Assembly (NCBI GenBank): GCA_017525525.1
Contig: JAFXSQ010000055.1
Span: 97,327-161,326, forward strand
Source: Lachnospiraceae bacterium
Lineage (GTDB): Bacteria; Bacillota; Clostridia; Lachnospirales; Lachnospiraceae
Length of the DNA stretch: 64,000 nt
Direction of reading: 5' to 3'
Part shown: piece after piece, positions 51,701 through 59,433 of the stretch
Layout of the letters: every line of letters starts with the position of its first letter
Numbering within the stretch: the stretch's first letter is position 1
Program-made: the position numbers and the translations under genes
Notes under the pieces: model-generated
The model's input: the letters and a program-made list of their open reading frames with translations, nothing else
Databases searched by the model: none
What the model was told of the DNA's origin: nothing

Positions 51701-54009
51701 GGATTTCATCAAGCGCCGGCATTTATATAACAGATGCCGCAGAGCTTATAGCTGGAAATGACATAAGCTACGAGCTGCTTAACCGCTCGAGAGGCTTCTA
51801 TACGACTCTTACCGCAAATGCCTGGAATGCGGTAGAGGGAACAAAGCTTTATCTGTGCTGCAGCGACGGTGTAAAGCTTATTGATACGGCTAATTACAAC
51901 AGTTATGTAGGCGATTTTAATATTAAGATTAACTCAGTGCTTTCGGGCGATAACGAGGTTCCTTTAGAGAACGGAGTGTATGAGCTTCCCGAGGGAGAAG
52001 CGCGAATTAAGATATCGGTTGCGGTTTTGAACTTCACGCTGTCAAACCCGAGGATATCGCTTACACTTGACGGTTCGGGTGATGAGGGCATGATATGCAC
52101 CCAGAATGAACTTACTCCCCTCAACTTTACAAATCTTCCTTACGGAGATTATACTCTGTATGTAAGGATACTTGCCGATAACACGGACGAGGTTGTAAGA
52201 GAGGAAAGCTTTAAGTTCCACAAAAATGCTCAGATCTACGAGAAGATGTATTTTAAGCTTTATCTGCTCGCTGTCTGTACAGTGTTCGTGGCCTTCCTGG
52301 TATGGATGATATCCAAGCTCGGAAGCATGGCCATAATCAACAGACAGTATGACCAGATCAATCAGGCAAAGAAGGAGGCGGAGGAGGCAAATCAGGCCAA
52401 GTCCAAATTCCTTGCCAGCATGTCTCACGAGATAAGAACTCCGATTAACGCTATTCTAGGTATGGATGAGCTTATCCTGAGAGATGATATCAATTCGTCT
52501 GTCAGGGAATATGCTACTGATATAAGACAGGCGTCAAATGCATTGCTTGACTTAGTCAACGATATCCTCGATTTATCAAAAATCGAGGCCGGCAAGATGG
52601 AGATTATAAACGATCCTTATGACACTGCGGAGCTCCTTACAAGTGTTGCCACCATGCATAAGGTTAGAGCGATGAAGGCCGGACTTGACTTTAATTTGGA
52701 GGTTTCATCGGGTATTCCTTCGGTTATGTACGGAGATGAGGCAAAGCTAAGACAGATACTTGTAAATCTCTTAAGCAATGCTGTAAAATACACCGAGAAG
52801 GGCAGCGTTTCATTTACCGTTGAGTTGCTTTCAAAGACAGACGATAGTGTAAGAATCAAGTACAAGGTAAGTGATACCGGAATAGGCATAAAGCCGAAGG
52901 ATACAGAAAACTTAGGCGAAGCCTACAGAAGATTTGACGAGAATGCCCATAAGGACATACAGGGAACCGGCCTCGGACTTTCGATAACTACAGAACTCCT
53001 TGAGCTTATGGACAGTAAGCTCTATGTGGAAAGCGTGTATGGTAGCGGAAGCACCTTCTCCTTTGACCTGGTACAGAAGTTTGAAGGTACAGATGTACTC
53101 GGTACCAACTGGGAAAAGTCTCATAAGGAGAAGCTCAAGGACGACAGCGAGGAATATATTTCGATGTTCACTGCGCATAAGGCTCATATACTGATTGTGG
53201 ATGATAACGATATGAACCTAATGGTTGCAGCGGGTCTTCTAAAGCCAACTCTGATGAAGACGGATACGGCATTAAGCGGAGAGGAGTGTCTTGAAAAGCT
53301 TAAGGAAAAGAGGTATGATCTGATTCTTCTCGACCATATGATGCCTGAAATGGACGGTATAGAGACTCTGCAGAAGATGCGTGAGATGGGAATAAATACG
53401 ACCGCCATAGTATTGACCGCCAATGCTACTCCGGGTATAAGGAGTATGTATATAGAAAAGGGTTTTGCGGATTATATATCAAAGCCTGTTACGGGAAGAA
53501 CCTTAGAGGAGACTATAATAAAGTATCTTCCCGCATCACTTATCGATAAAGAGAGACCGGTGGTGTCAAAGCCGCCTGTTTCAGAGACAGCAACAGTAAA
53601 AGCTCAAAATGATAATGTAACAAATAACAACACAGAAAAACCTAAGGAGGCCGGAAACATGAGTAATTCAATCATCGAGAAGATCAGGGACAGGGAGGAC
53701 GTAAATATAGCTGACGGTTTAAGCTATTGCGGAAACGAGGAAGGCTATGAGATGGCTCTCGAGATATACAGAGACGGCATAGACAAAAAATCGGCTGAGA
53801 TTGAGAAGTTCTATAACGAAGGCAATATGAAGAACTTTACGGTAAAGGCTCACGCCTTAAAGAGTTCATCGAGAACCATAGGACTTCATGTTCTCTCGGA
53901 GAAGGCCAGACTGCTCGAGGAAGCCGGCAAGAACGAAGATAAGGCTTATATCGATGAACATCTTCAGGAGGTTCTGGATATGTACCGTTCCTACAAGGAG
54001 GTATTATGA
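48706..54009 (+). CDS. Giant 7TM / ECF-S-like / propeller hybrid histidine kinase
   Basis: 1767 aa. Order: a 7TM kinase-type membrane region (about 1-225); a second membrane region (about 235-425) with LPLWLDAVGTITSAICLGPIGGG and TGALTNLI, strongly like the substrate-binding S component of ECF vitamin transporters; a signal-peptide-like hydrophobic stretch (about 428-446); propeller repeats (GYIWTGTYSGIYRFDG, GRLWIGTNDSG, about 460-1080); Y_Y_Y (about 1085-1170); membrane helix (about 1183-1205); DHp SHEIRTP (H1241); HATPase_c (SNAVKYT, DTGIGI, GTGLGLS); receiver (D1543); Hpt HALKSS (H1716). Every catalytic residue is present. ATGA overlap with the HD-GYP gene indicates a shared circuit. Confidence 0.88.
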   Translation: MEYNIYFDACAVVISLIAIIYMVLKKGTRKASNKVFLALLVCCFLASITDIVSSLYDTNPNYLYSPVKAFWNYVFLSIHLTMAFFAVLYVIYMLNLEGAYRKYGFALLAFPLFVCILLILTDPFHNMICRESERVLYSHGPLFAVLYAVGFLYLLFGFVLVLRYKNNVRKVEYILLIVFIMFCFVPMVIQIFFPYNLIELFFQSIGMFLILLSIDNDSDLLRYITGHDGSSDKRSLKDKWCFRVSFLSLLLIAICIGINILGRAAASALNLPLWLDAVGTITSAICLGPIGGGLTGALTNLIIWAIKHESLYYIFVNIGVGITVGRFFPRGKKVEAFPAIATAVLAGFVAVVLSTPVNMVIYEGMSGNIWGDGLYAMLYRNIHVPVFCSICGEAFVDMPDKAISMFLALALSILPIKLLKRSEIKRNKKLKFTPSAIILALTISFMLPGLEGLSAEDRAKKTIDYESRFEAVTYDTNDGLSCAEINAIAQTPDGYIWTGTYSGIYRFDGSRFEPVKLDDRINNVMVLFVDSKGRLWIGTNDSGVGCYDCITGKISFLDTEGGLPSDSIRAITEDDKGNIYIGTSGELAVVNADMQIITDESFDGVTGTRSLSSSGNVIAGVNNSGELFFAENNKFLASSYLNQGVGVLSFCAVCGCGDGDFLVGTSGNKLYRFSYKDGNIKSGDEIDTGLLNYYNRIYYDKEADGFFLCCENGFGFLDSDGKLLNMSTNDFDSSVSDVTKDYQNNIWVVSNKQGVVEYAMTPFTDMFSFSGVGSTVVNALSIRGDDLIVGTDSGMFALDKKSGELKKDKYLSCADGMRVRHIMTDSNDNMWVSTYGEAGLICIDKNEKITTYDENKGTMGSRFRSTLELKDGSIVAASNVGLTFFKDGEITGTLGSEDGLDTPQILSMIETADGSILCGSDGDGVYIVKNGRMAGRIDKRDGLDSLVILRIVPYGKGYFYVTSNALYYDDGSHKKVVRLKNFPYSNNYDIYDAGGGKIWISSSAGIYITDAAELIAGNDISYELLNRSRGFYTTLTANAWNAVEGTKLYLCCSDGVKLIDTANYNSYVGDFNIKINSVLSGDNEVPLENGVYELPEGEARIKISVAVLNFTLSNPRISLTLDGSGDEGMICTQNELTPLNFTNLPYGDYTLYVRILADNTDEVVREESFKFHKNAQIYEKMYFKLYLLAVCTVFVAFLVWMISKLGSMAIINRQYDQINQAKKEAEEANQAKSKFLASMSHEIRTPINAILGMDELILRDDINSSVREYATDIRQASNALLDLVNDILDLSKIEAGKMEIINDPYDTAELLTSVATMHKVRAMKAGLDFNLEVSSGIPSVMYGDEAKLRQILVNLLSNAVKYTEKGSVSFTVELLSKTDDSVRIKYKVSDTGIGIKPKDTENLGEAYRRFDENAHKDIQGTGLGLSITTELLELMDSKLYVESVYGSGSTFSFDLVQKFEGTDVLGTNWEKSHKEKLKDDSEEYISMFTAHKAHILIVDDNDMNLMVAAGLLKPTLMKTDTALSGEECLEKLKEKRYDLILLDHMMPEMDGIETLQKMREMGINTTAIVLTANATPGIRSMYIEKGFADYISKPVTGRTLEETIIKYLPASLIDKERPVVSKPPVSETATVKAQNDNVTNNNTEKPKEAGNMSNSIIEKIRDREDVNIADGLSYCGNEEGYEMALEIYRDGIDKKSAEIEKFYNEGNMKNFTVKAHALKSSSRTIGLHVLSEKARLLEEAGKNEDKAYIDEHLQEVLDMYRSYKEVL

Positions 54010-55913
54010 GATATAAAAGACAATTCTTAATGACGGTAAGCGTTATATTGCTCTGTCTTGCGGGTCTTGTGAGTTATAATCTTATAACTTATTACAAGAG
54101 CTCCTTGGAGTATGTAAAGTCTCTCGGAGAAAGCTCTCTTGCCTATGAGACCGAGAAGATACAGAGTTATCTTCAGAAGGGCAGGGATATAGTCTGTATA
54201 ACGGCCGATACCGTGGATCACATGATCAAAATCGGCTCGGCTAATTCGGAGATATTAAGATATCTTACAGAACAGTCCGAAAAGCAGAGTCTAAACTTTG
54301 ATGAGAATTTTACCGGCATATACGGATGGATCAACGGAGAATACCTTGACGGCGTGGGCTGGATTCCGCCGGAGGATTATGTCGCAACCAAGCGTGACTG
54401 GTATGAGGCCGCGCTTGAGGGTGAAGGCAAGCCTGTTATAGTACAGCCGTATCTTGATGCCCAGACACAGACGGTTATGATATCCGTTGCGCAGCTTTTG
54501 ACCGACGGTCGAAGCGTCGTTTCCTTTGACATAGCTTTAAATGAGATACAGAACATAACCGAGAATATCCAGATAGGCGGCGTCGGTTACGGTTTTATCA
54601 TGGATGACGACGGCCTTATCATTGCGCATTTTGATGTGGATGAGACGGGAAAGGTATATCCCACAGATGATGAGCAGGCGGTTCTTGTTGATAAGCTCAA
54701 GAGCACTCCTTCAGGTAATTTTCATATTACTTTGTCCGGTGAGAAGTGTACCGTATTCACCAACAAGGTCATGAACGACTGGCATGTGGTGATGGTCGTA
54801 AGCGACACCAGGCTTTTTGCAGATGTCAGGACCAAGCTTATCATACAGGGCGCTGTAAGCGTAGTTGTGTTCGTGATTATATTTGTGTTCATGTTTATTG
54901 CTTACAAGAGGATATTACACTACAGGGATAAGAATGAAGAGAATAACAAGAAGTTAGAGAAACTCAATGACAATGTCATCAAAGCTCTTGCATTTACCAT
55001 AGACGCAAAGGACAGATATACGAGTGGTCACTCGCAGCGAGTGGCAAACTATTCTTTGGAGCTTGCCAAGAGAATGGGCAAGAGCGAAGAGGAGCAGAGA
55101 ATCATTTACTATGCGGGCCTGCTTCATGATGTGGGCAAGATAAGGGTGCCCGAAGAGGTGCTGAATAAGCCCGGCCGCTTGAATGACGACGAGTTCAACC
55201 AGATCAAGATACATACCATAAGCGGTTATCACATCCTGAAGGATATCTACGACGAGCCGCATATCGCCTTAGGAGCTAAGTACCACCATGAGCGTTACAA
55301 CGGCAAGGGTTATCCTGACGGCTTAAGCGGCAATAATATTCCCGAGGTTGCAAGGATAATCGCGGTTGCGGATGCATACGACGCCATGGCAAGTAACCGA
55401 AGCTACAGAGATGCGCTTCCTCAGGAGGTCGTAAGGCGTGAGGTTGAGAACGGTAAGGGTGAGCAGTTCGATCCGCAGATTGCGGATATCATGCTTCAGA
55501 TGATAGATGAGGATACGGAGTATACCATGAAGCAGGTTGAAAGCGCACAGAAGAATATCCTTATGATAGATGATGAGATGCTCAACATCAAGATTGTAGA
55601 GAACATCATCAAGGATGAGCCTGTATACAATCTGCTCGGCGCAGAGACCTTTGACGACGGCATGATCATTTTAAAGGAGGAGCATATCGATCTCGTTCTG
55701 CTCGACCTTATGATGCCTGATATAGACGGTTTTGAGGCCTTCAAAAAGATCAAGGAGGTTTACCCCGATATCCCCATAGTCTTCATGACGGCCGACAAGA
55801 ATATCGAGTCTATCGGTAAGGCTGGTGAGCTCGGCGCAGACGACTACATCACTAAGCCGTTCCTGCCACTGGCGCTTAAAGAGAGGATACATGGTATAAT
55901 TTATAGCTTGTAA
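54006..55913 (+). CDS. dCache / HD-GYP / receiver: c-di-GMP phosphodiesterase
   Basis: 635 aa. Membrane helix (about 8-28), extracellular dCache (about 40-275) with Y125-x4-R130-x-W132-Y133, Y149-x-D151 and D175 (amino-acid-type dCache_1AA pattern), helix (about 280-302), coiled segment, HD-GYP domain (about 325-505) with SGHSQRVANY, GLLHDVGKI, HHERYNGKGYPDG and ADAYDAMAS, then a receiver (about 515-635: DDEMLN, VLLDLMMPDIDG, FMTAD, TKPF). HD-GYP domains hydrolyse cyclic di-GMP. Receiver placement after HD-GYP is the reverse of RpfG. Phosphate could come from the preceding kinase's Hpt, with which it overlaps by 4 nt. Confidence 0.9.
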   Translation: MRYKRQFLMTVSVILLCLAGLVSYNLITYYKSSLEYVKSLGESSLAYETEKIQSYLQKGRDIVCITADTVDHMIKIGSANSEILRYLTEQSEKQSLNFDENFTGIYGWINGEYLDGVGWIPPEDYVATKRDWYEAALEGEGKPVIVQPYLDAQTQTVMISVAQLLTDGRSVVSFDIALNEIQNITENIQIGGVGYGFIMDDDGLIIAHFDVDETGKVYPTDDEQAVLVDKLKSTPSGNFHITLSGEKCTVFTNKVMNDWHVVMVVSDTRLFADVRTKLIIQGAVSVVVFVIIFVFMFIAYKRILHYRDKNEENNKKLEKLNDNVIKALAFTIDAKDRYTSGHSQRVANYSLELAKRMGKSEEEQRIIYYAGLLHDVGKIRVPEEVLNKPGRLNDDEFNQIKIHTISGYHILKDIYDEPHIALGAKYHHERYNGKGYPDGLSGNNIPEVARIIAVADAYDAMASNRSYRDALPQEVVRREVENGKGEQFDPQIADIMLQMIDEDTEYTMKQVESAQKNILMIDDEMLNIKIVENIIKDEPVYNLLGAETFDDGMIILKEEHIDLVLLDLMMPDIDGFEAFKKIKEVYPDIPIVFMTADKNIESIGKAGELGADDYITKPFLPLALKERIHGIIYSL

Positions 55914-55916
55914 TTT

Positions 55917-56100
55917 GTTACTATTCACAGTTATTGCAAAACCAAGTGAAAGTTTGTTGTGCTTGCACATAAGAAATTTCACTTGGTTTTGTGATAAAAC
56001 TGCGAAGCAGTGACTCCGCGTATACCCATGCCCATAAGCGGCGAAGCCGCGACGGATGCGAAGCAGACGGGGCGTGGGTTACGTAACTGTGAATAGTAAC
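55917..56100. mobile_element. Small non-autonomous element with 17-bp perfect terminal inverted repeats
   Basis: GTTACTATTCACAGTTA (55917-55933) and its exact reverse complement (56084-56100) bound a 184-bp unit with an inner perfect 14-bp stem AAAACCAAGTGAAA/TTTCACTTGGTTTT and small GAA-loop hairpins CTGC/GCAG and GCGGC/GCCGC. TATAATTTATA occurs just right of it and at 55895-55905, 11 bp from its left edge, a possible but offset target duplication. No coding capacity. This fills most of the 315-bp gap before rpsU; a shorter copy lies at 59235. Confidence 0.75.
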
Positions 56101-56120
56101 TATAATTTATAAAAAATCTG

Positions 56121-56149
56121 TTGACGAATGCTGAAATAGTGAGTATAAT
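56121..56149 (+). promoter_or_regulatory. Sigma-A promoter of rpsU
   Basis: TTGACG, 17 bp, TATAAT, immediately after the small palindromic element and about 80 bp before rpsU. Confidence 0.88.
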
Positions 56150-56163
56150 ACTTGTGTTGCAAA

Positions 56164-56222
56164 TTTTTGGAGGAACCCAAAGAGTTGCGAATACATAATA
56201 TGCAACCGGAGGGGAGGTTTGG
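56164..56222 (+). promoter_or_regulatory. Structured leader of rpsU
   Basis: Leader of about 75 nt with hairpin GTTGC (56184-56188)/GCAAC (56202-56206). CCCAAA (56176-56181) can pair either with upstream TTTGG or with TTTGG just after the GGAGGGGAGG ribosome site. The two pairings exclude each other, so autoregulation by S21 is possible but unproven. Confidence 0.35.
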
Positions 56223-56228
56223 AAGCGA

Positions 56229-56405
56229 ATGTCTAACGTAATAGTTAAGGAGAACGAGACTCTTGACAGCGCACTCAGAAGATTTAAGAGAAATTGCGCT
56301 AAGGCAGGCATCCAGCAGGAGATTCGTAAGAGAGAGCATTACGAGAAGCCGAGTGTAAGGCGTAAGAAGAAGTCTGAAGCAGCAAGAAAGCGCAAATATA
56401 AATAA
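56229..56405 (+). CDS. rpsU: 30S ribosomal protein S21
   Basis: 58 aa: [41 protein letters not shown], then the basic tail [17 protein letters not shown]. Length and sequence are typical of Firmicute S21, which acts in translation initiation. The ribosome site GGAGGGGAGG lies 11 nt upstream. It has its own promoter and terminator. The usual neighbours in this phylum (phoH and ybeY) follow. Confidence 0.96.
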   Translation: MSNVIVKENETLDSALRRFKRNCAKAGIQQEIRKREHYEKPSVRRKKKSEAARKRKYK

Positions 56406-56417
56406 GACTTATATTCC

Positions 56418-56445
56418 GAGCAGGGGAAAGCAAAGTCCCCTGCTC
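56418..56445 (+). terminator. Intrinsic terminator of rpsU
   Basis: Perfect 10-bp stem GAGCAGGGGA/TCCCCTGCTC, 8-nt loop, then TATTTCATT. Confidence 0.9.
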
Positions 56446-56459
56446 TATTTCATTAAAAA

Positions 56460-56533
56460 AAGATTCTTCACTTCGTTCAGGATGATATTACTTTATGAAA
56501 TATATGTCATTCTAAGCAAAGCGTAGAATCTTA
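56460..56533. repeat. Two repeat ends in inverted orientation
   Basis: AAGATTCTTCACTTCGTTCAGGATGA is followed 17 bp later by TGTCATTCTAAGCAAAGCG and TAGAATCTTA; each half is under the family consensus and together they make one imperfect hairpin ending 13 bp before phoH. The first segment is given here in words of its ends, AAGATTCTTC and TTCAGGATGA. Confidence 0.65.
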
Positions 56534-56545
56534 AAAGGATAGATT

Positions 56546-57520
56546 ATGAGTTCATTTGATGAAGTGATAATTCCTGCCGGGCATATGCAGAATGTGTTCG
56601 GGCAGTTTGACAAGAATATTAAGAACATAGAAAAGACCTATCATGTGTCAATCATAGTCCGCGGAGACAAGATTAGAATCACAGGTGTAGAGGGCAATGT
56701 AAAGCAGGCCCGTTCGGTAATCGACCAGTTGGTTTCAATATCCGAGTCGGGCGGTGTGGTTGAGGACCAGAAGGTTAATTACACCATGGAGCTTGCAAAA
56801 ACCGGCGAAGCAGAGAAGATGTCCGAGATTGTGAGCGGCTCGGGAGTGATATGTCATACCATACACGGTAAGCCCGTAAAGCCAAAAACCTTGGGGCAGA
56901 AGTCTTATGTGGAGGCAATCGACAACAATATGATAGTCTTCGGCATAGGTCCTGCCGGAACCGGAAAGACTTATCTTGCCATGGCCAAGGCGATTACGGC
57001 GTTCAAGGCGGGAGAGGTAAACAGAATCATTTTAACCAGACCTGCTATAGAGGCCGGAGAGAAGCTGGGCTTTCTTCCGGGAGATCTGCAGAGCAAGGTC
57101 GATCCCTACCTGAGACCGCTTTACGATGCTCTGTATGAGATAATGGGCGCCGAGCAGTTCATGAAGAATATGGAAAGCGGTCTGATAGAGGTTGCACCTC
57201 TTGCTTACATGAGAGGGCGTACTCTTGACAATGCTTACATAGTTCTCGATGAGGCGCAGAATACCACACCTGCTCAGATGAAGATGTTTTTAACCCGTAT
57301 AGGCTACGGTTCGAAAGCCATAATAACCGGAGACTTGTCGCAGAAGGATTTGCCAAAGGACGTGCAGTCGGGCCTTGAACAGGCGGTTAAGATATTAAAG
57401 TCCATAGAGGATATAGCCATGATCGAGTTTACGGCAAGCGATGTGGTTAGGCATCCGCTGGTTCAGAGGATTGTCAATGCATACGAAACCTATGAGCAGA
57501 AGCTGAGTAAGAAAAAGTGA
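56546..57520 (+). CDS. phoH: PhoH-family ATPase
   Basis: 324 aa. An N-terminal KH-like segment (about 15-75: HVSIIVRGDKIRITGVEGN) and the PhoH P-loop ATPase: GIGPAGTGKTYLAMAKA (Walker A), LTRPAIEAGEKLGFLPGD, AYIVLDEAQNTTPAQMKMFLTR (Walker B, in two blocks VLDEAQN and MFLTRIG), ITGDLSQKDLP. Probable RNA-associated ATPase; the next gene, ybeY, encodes an rRNA-processing endonuclease, and the pair is conserved across bacteria. Confidence 0.93.
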   Translation: MSSFDEVIIPAGHMQNVFGQFDKNIKNIEKTYHVSIIVRGDKIRITGVEGNVKQARSVIDQLVSISESGGVVEDQKVNYTMELAKTGEAEKMSEIVSGSGVICHTIHGKPVKPKTLGQKSYVEAIDNNMIVFGIGPAGTGKTYLAMAKAITAFKAGEVNRIILTRPAIEAGEKLGFLPGDLQSKVDPYLRPLYDALYEIMGAEQFMKNMESGLIEVAPLAYMRGRTLDNAYIVLDEAQNTTPAQMKMFLTRIGYGSKAIITGDLSQKDLPKDVQSGLEQAVKILKSIEDIAMIEFTASDVVRHPLVQRIVNAYETYEQKLSKKK

Positions 57521-57560
57521 GCGAAGTGTCATTTAAGAGGGCGCATCCCGAAGAATCTTA
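57518..57560 (+). repeat. Degenerate short repeat unit
   Basis: TGAGCGAAG..GTCATTTAAGAGGGCGCA..CCCGAAGAATCTTA. The phoH stop TGA is part of the unit, so the repeat abuts the coding end. Confidence 0.5.
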
Positions 57561-57568
57561 TAAACAAC

Positions 57569-57597
57569 TTGCCAGATTTTACAAGATATAGTATAAT
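57569..57597 (+). promoter_or_regulatory. Sigma-A promoter for ybeY and the DUF3048 gene
   Basis: TTGCCA, 17 bp, TATAAT, 22 bp before the ybeY ATG, which gives a very short leader. Confidence 0.75.
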
Positions 57598-57619
57598 AAA
57601 GCGATTGTGAGTACGAAAT

Positions 57620-58138
57620 ATGAGTGTTTTTATCGAAAATGAGCTTGAAGATAGCGAGAGCTTTCCCGAAAAGTACATCTCTATCATAAAAGAGATTATA
57701 TCTGCTGCCGGTGAGTATGCGCAGTGTCCGTATGAATGCGAGGTCAATGTCCTTATTACGGACAACGAGGGCATACAGGCAATCAACAGCGAGCAGCGAG
57801 GAATTGATGCTCCGACGGATGTCTTATCGTTTCCTATGATAGAGTATGAAAAAGCCGGAGATTTCTCGGGTATAAGGGATGAGGACGAGTGGCTCTTTGA
57901 CCTTGAGAACGGCGAGCTTATTTTGGGTGACATAGTTCTAAACTATGACAGGATAAAGGCACAGGCTGAGGAGTTCAACCACGCTGTGGCAAGAGAGGTT
58001 GCATTTCTCACCGCTCACAGTATGCTGCATCTGTTCGGGTACGACCATGTGGAGGATGACGAACGCGTGGAGATGGAGAGGATGCAGGAAGAGATCATAA
58101 GCAAAAGGGGATATACGAGAGATTATGAAGAAGAATAA
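57620..58138 (+). CDS. ybeY: rRNA maturation endoribonuclease YbeY
   Basis: 172 aa. The zinc motif H-x3-H-x5-H is visible in HSMLHLFGYDH, preceded by REVAFLTA. Upstream TDVLSFPM and ILGDIVLNYDRIKAQAEEF are standard. It processes 16S rRNA 3' ends and takes part in ribosome quality control. No good ribosome site precedes the ATG, which lies 22 bp after the -10 box. The 3' end overlaps the next start by 14 nt. Confidence 0.93.
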   Translation: MSVFIENELEDSESFPEKYISIIKEIISAAGEYAQCPYECEVNVLITDNEGIQAINSEQRGIDAPTDVLSFPMIEYEKAGDFSGIRDEDEWLFDLENGELILGDIVLNYDRIKAQAEEFNHAVAREVAFLTAHSMLHLFGYDHVEDDERVEMERMQEEIISKRGYTRDYEEE

Positions 58139-59231
58139 GATTGCTTTAATGTTAACCGGCGCCATGCTCGTTACCGCTTTGATGGGCGGCTGCGGAAAGA
58201 AGGATGAGACAACTGCTACTACCGCTGTAAGCACGGAAAGCATAGCGGAGCTTACAGTGAAGAATGTTGCTTCCATGTCTGATGCGGAAGGCATCGAGAT
58301 TGGCAACAAAAAGAAGGACGGTTGTATCTTGAGTGATTATACCGGCGAGTGGATAGACGAGAAGTTCGAGAATGTGCGTCCGTTTGCGTTCATGATCAAC
58401 AACGTTGAGGACTCACTTCCGCAGTACGGTATAGAGGGCGCAGATGTCATCTACGAGTTCAAGGTTGAGGGAGGTATCACAAGACTTCTCGCGGTGTTCC
58501 AGGATTGGTACAATATCGAGAGACTTGAGTCCATCAGAAGTTCAAGACATTATTATGTATATATGGCTTATTACCTGAATGCCTTCTACGGACATGCAGG
58601 CTGGAGCCCGCAGGCTAGCGATACCATCGCAGCTTTGGGCATACCGTTCTTAAACTACGGCGCCAACGCTTACATGGCCTTCGACAGGGATAACAGCAGG
58701 GAGGCTCCGCACAATGTGTATACCAACACGGAGATGCTTCAGGAGGGTATAGAAGCTCTTAATTACGGCATCTACCACGATCCGAGATATGTTAAGCCTT
58801 TCGCATTCAATGAAGAGGAAACTCCTTTAAACAGCGGTAAGAAGGCTGTGAAGGTTCAGACGCTTATGAGCGGTTATACACATCCTTACTTCGAGTATGA
58901 CGAGAAGGAAAAGGTTTATTACCGTTTCCAGTTCGGCGATAAGCACATAGATGCAAACACCGGCAATCAGCTTAAGTTCAAGAACATCCTTATTATGGAG
59001 GCTGCATATTCAACCATAGATGATTACGGCAGACAGGATGTAGACTTGAGCGGCGGAAAAGGCTGGTATGTATCGGACGGTGAGTATATACCGATCACCT
59101 GGGCTTGCGAGAACAACAATAATATCGTCTACTACACCGAAGACGGAAAGCAGCTCAAGATGAACCCGGGCAAGACTTTCATAAGTGTGTGCGACAGCAC
59201 AGATTCAGAGGACAATGTGATATTTGAATAA
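58125..59231 (+). CDS. DUF3048-domain lipoprotein (YerB-like)
   Basis: 368 aa. Lipoprotein signal with lipobox (MGGC), Thr-rich linker, then DUF3048: RPFAFMINNVEDSLPQYGIEGADVIYEFKVEGGITRLLAVF (blocks MINNVEDSLPQYGI and GGITRLLAVF), ESIRSSRHYYV, FYGHAGWSPQA; C-terminal DUF3048_C with YRFQFGDKHIDANTG and GKTFISVCD. Secreted and membrane-anchored; function unknown. The ATG is 14 nt inside ybeY, so translation is coupled. Confidence 0.9.
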   Translation: MKKNKIALMLTGAMLVTALMGGCGKKDETTATTAVSTESIAELTVKNVASMSDAEGIEIGNKKKDGCILSDYTGEWIDEKFENVRPFAFMINNVEDSLPQYGIEGADVIYEFKVEGGITRLLAVFQDWYNIERLESIRSSRHYYVYMAYYLNAFYGHAGWSPQASDTIAALGIPFLNYGANAYMAFDRDNSREAPHNVYTNTEMLQEGIEALNYGIYHDPRYVKPFAFNEEETPLNSGKKAVKVQTLMSGYTHPYFEYDEKEKVYYRFQFGDKHIDANTGNQLKFKNILIMEAAYSTIDDYGRQDVDLSGGKGWYVSDGEYIPITWACENNNNIVYYTEDGKQLKMNPGKTFISVCDSTDSEDNVIFE

Positions 59232-59234
59232 TAT

Positions 59235-59296
59235 GTTATTATTCACAGTTATCGCAAAATTAAGTACAAGTTCGTTGTGTGGCTGGGAATAGTAAC
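59235..59296. mobile_element. Internally deleted copy of the 17-bp-TIR element
   Basis: GTTATTATTCACAGTTA (one mismatch to the 55917 repeat), then GCAAAA..AAGT..AAGTTCGTTGTG similar to the left part of that element, ending GAATAGTAAC as its right tip. 62 bp against 184 bp, so the middle is missing. Confidence 0.65.
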
Positions 59297-59306
59297 TCAA
59301 AAACTA

Positions 59307-59338
59307 AGAAGGGACATGAGGTAATCCATGTCCTTTCT
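59307..59338 (+). terminator. Intrinsic terminator after DUF3048 gene
   Basis: AGAAGGGACATG pairs with CATGTCCTTTCT (one G-T), 8-nt loop, then TTAGTATA. Confidence 0.75.
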
Positions 59339-59352
59339 TTAGTATAAAGAAG

Positions 59353-59417
59353 TGTCATTCTGAGCACAACGGATAATTATGTGTCATTCTGAGGACCGTA
59401 GGTCCGAAGAATCTTTA
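59353..59417 (+). repeat. Tandem repeat-family ends
   Basis: TGTCATTCTGAGCACAAC, then a second TGTCATTCTGAG followed by GGACC-GTA-GGTCC and GAAGAATCTTTA. Two left ends share one right end, showing modular growth of the family. It ends 16 bp before the flavoprotein ATG. Confidence 0.65.
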
Positions 59418-59433
59418 TATAAGGAATAACAAT

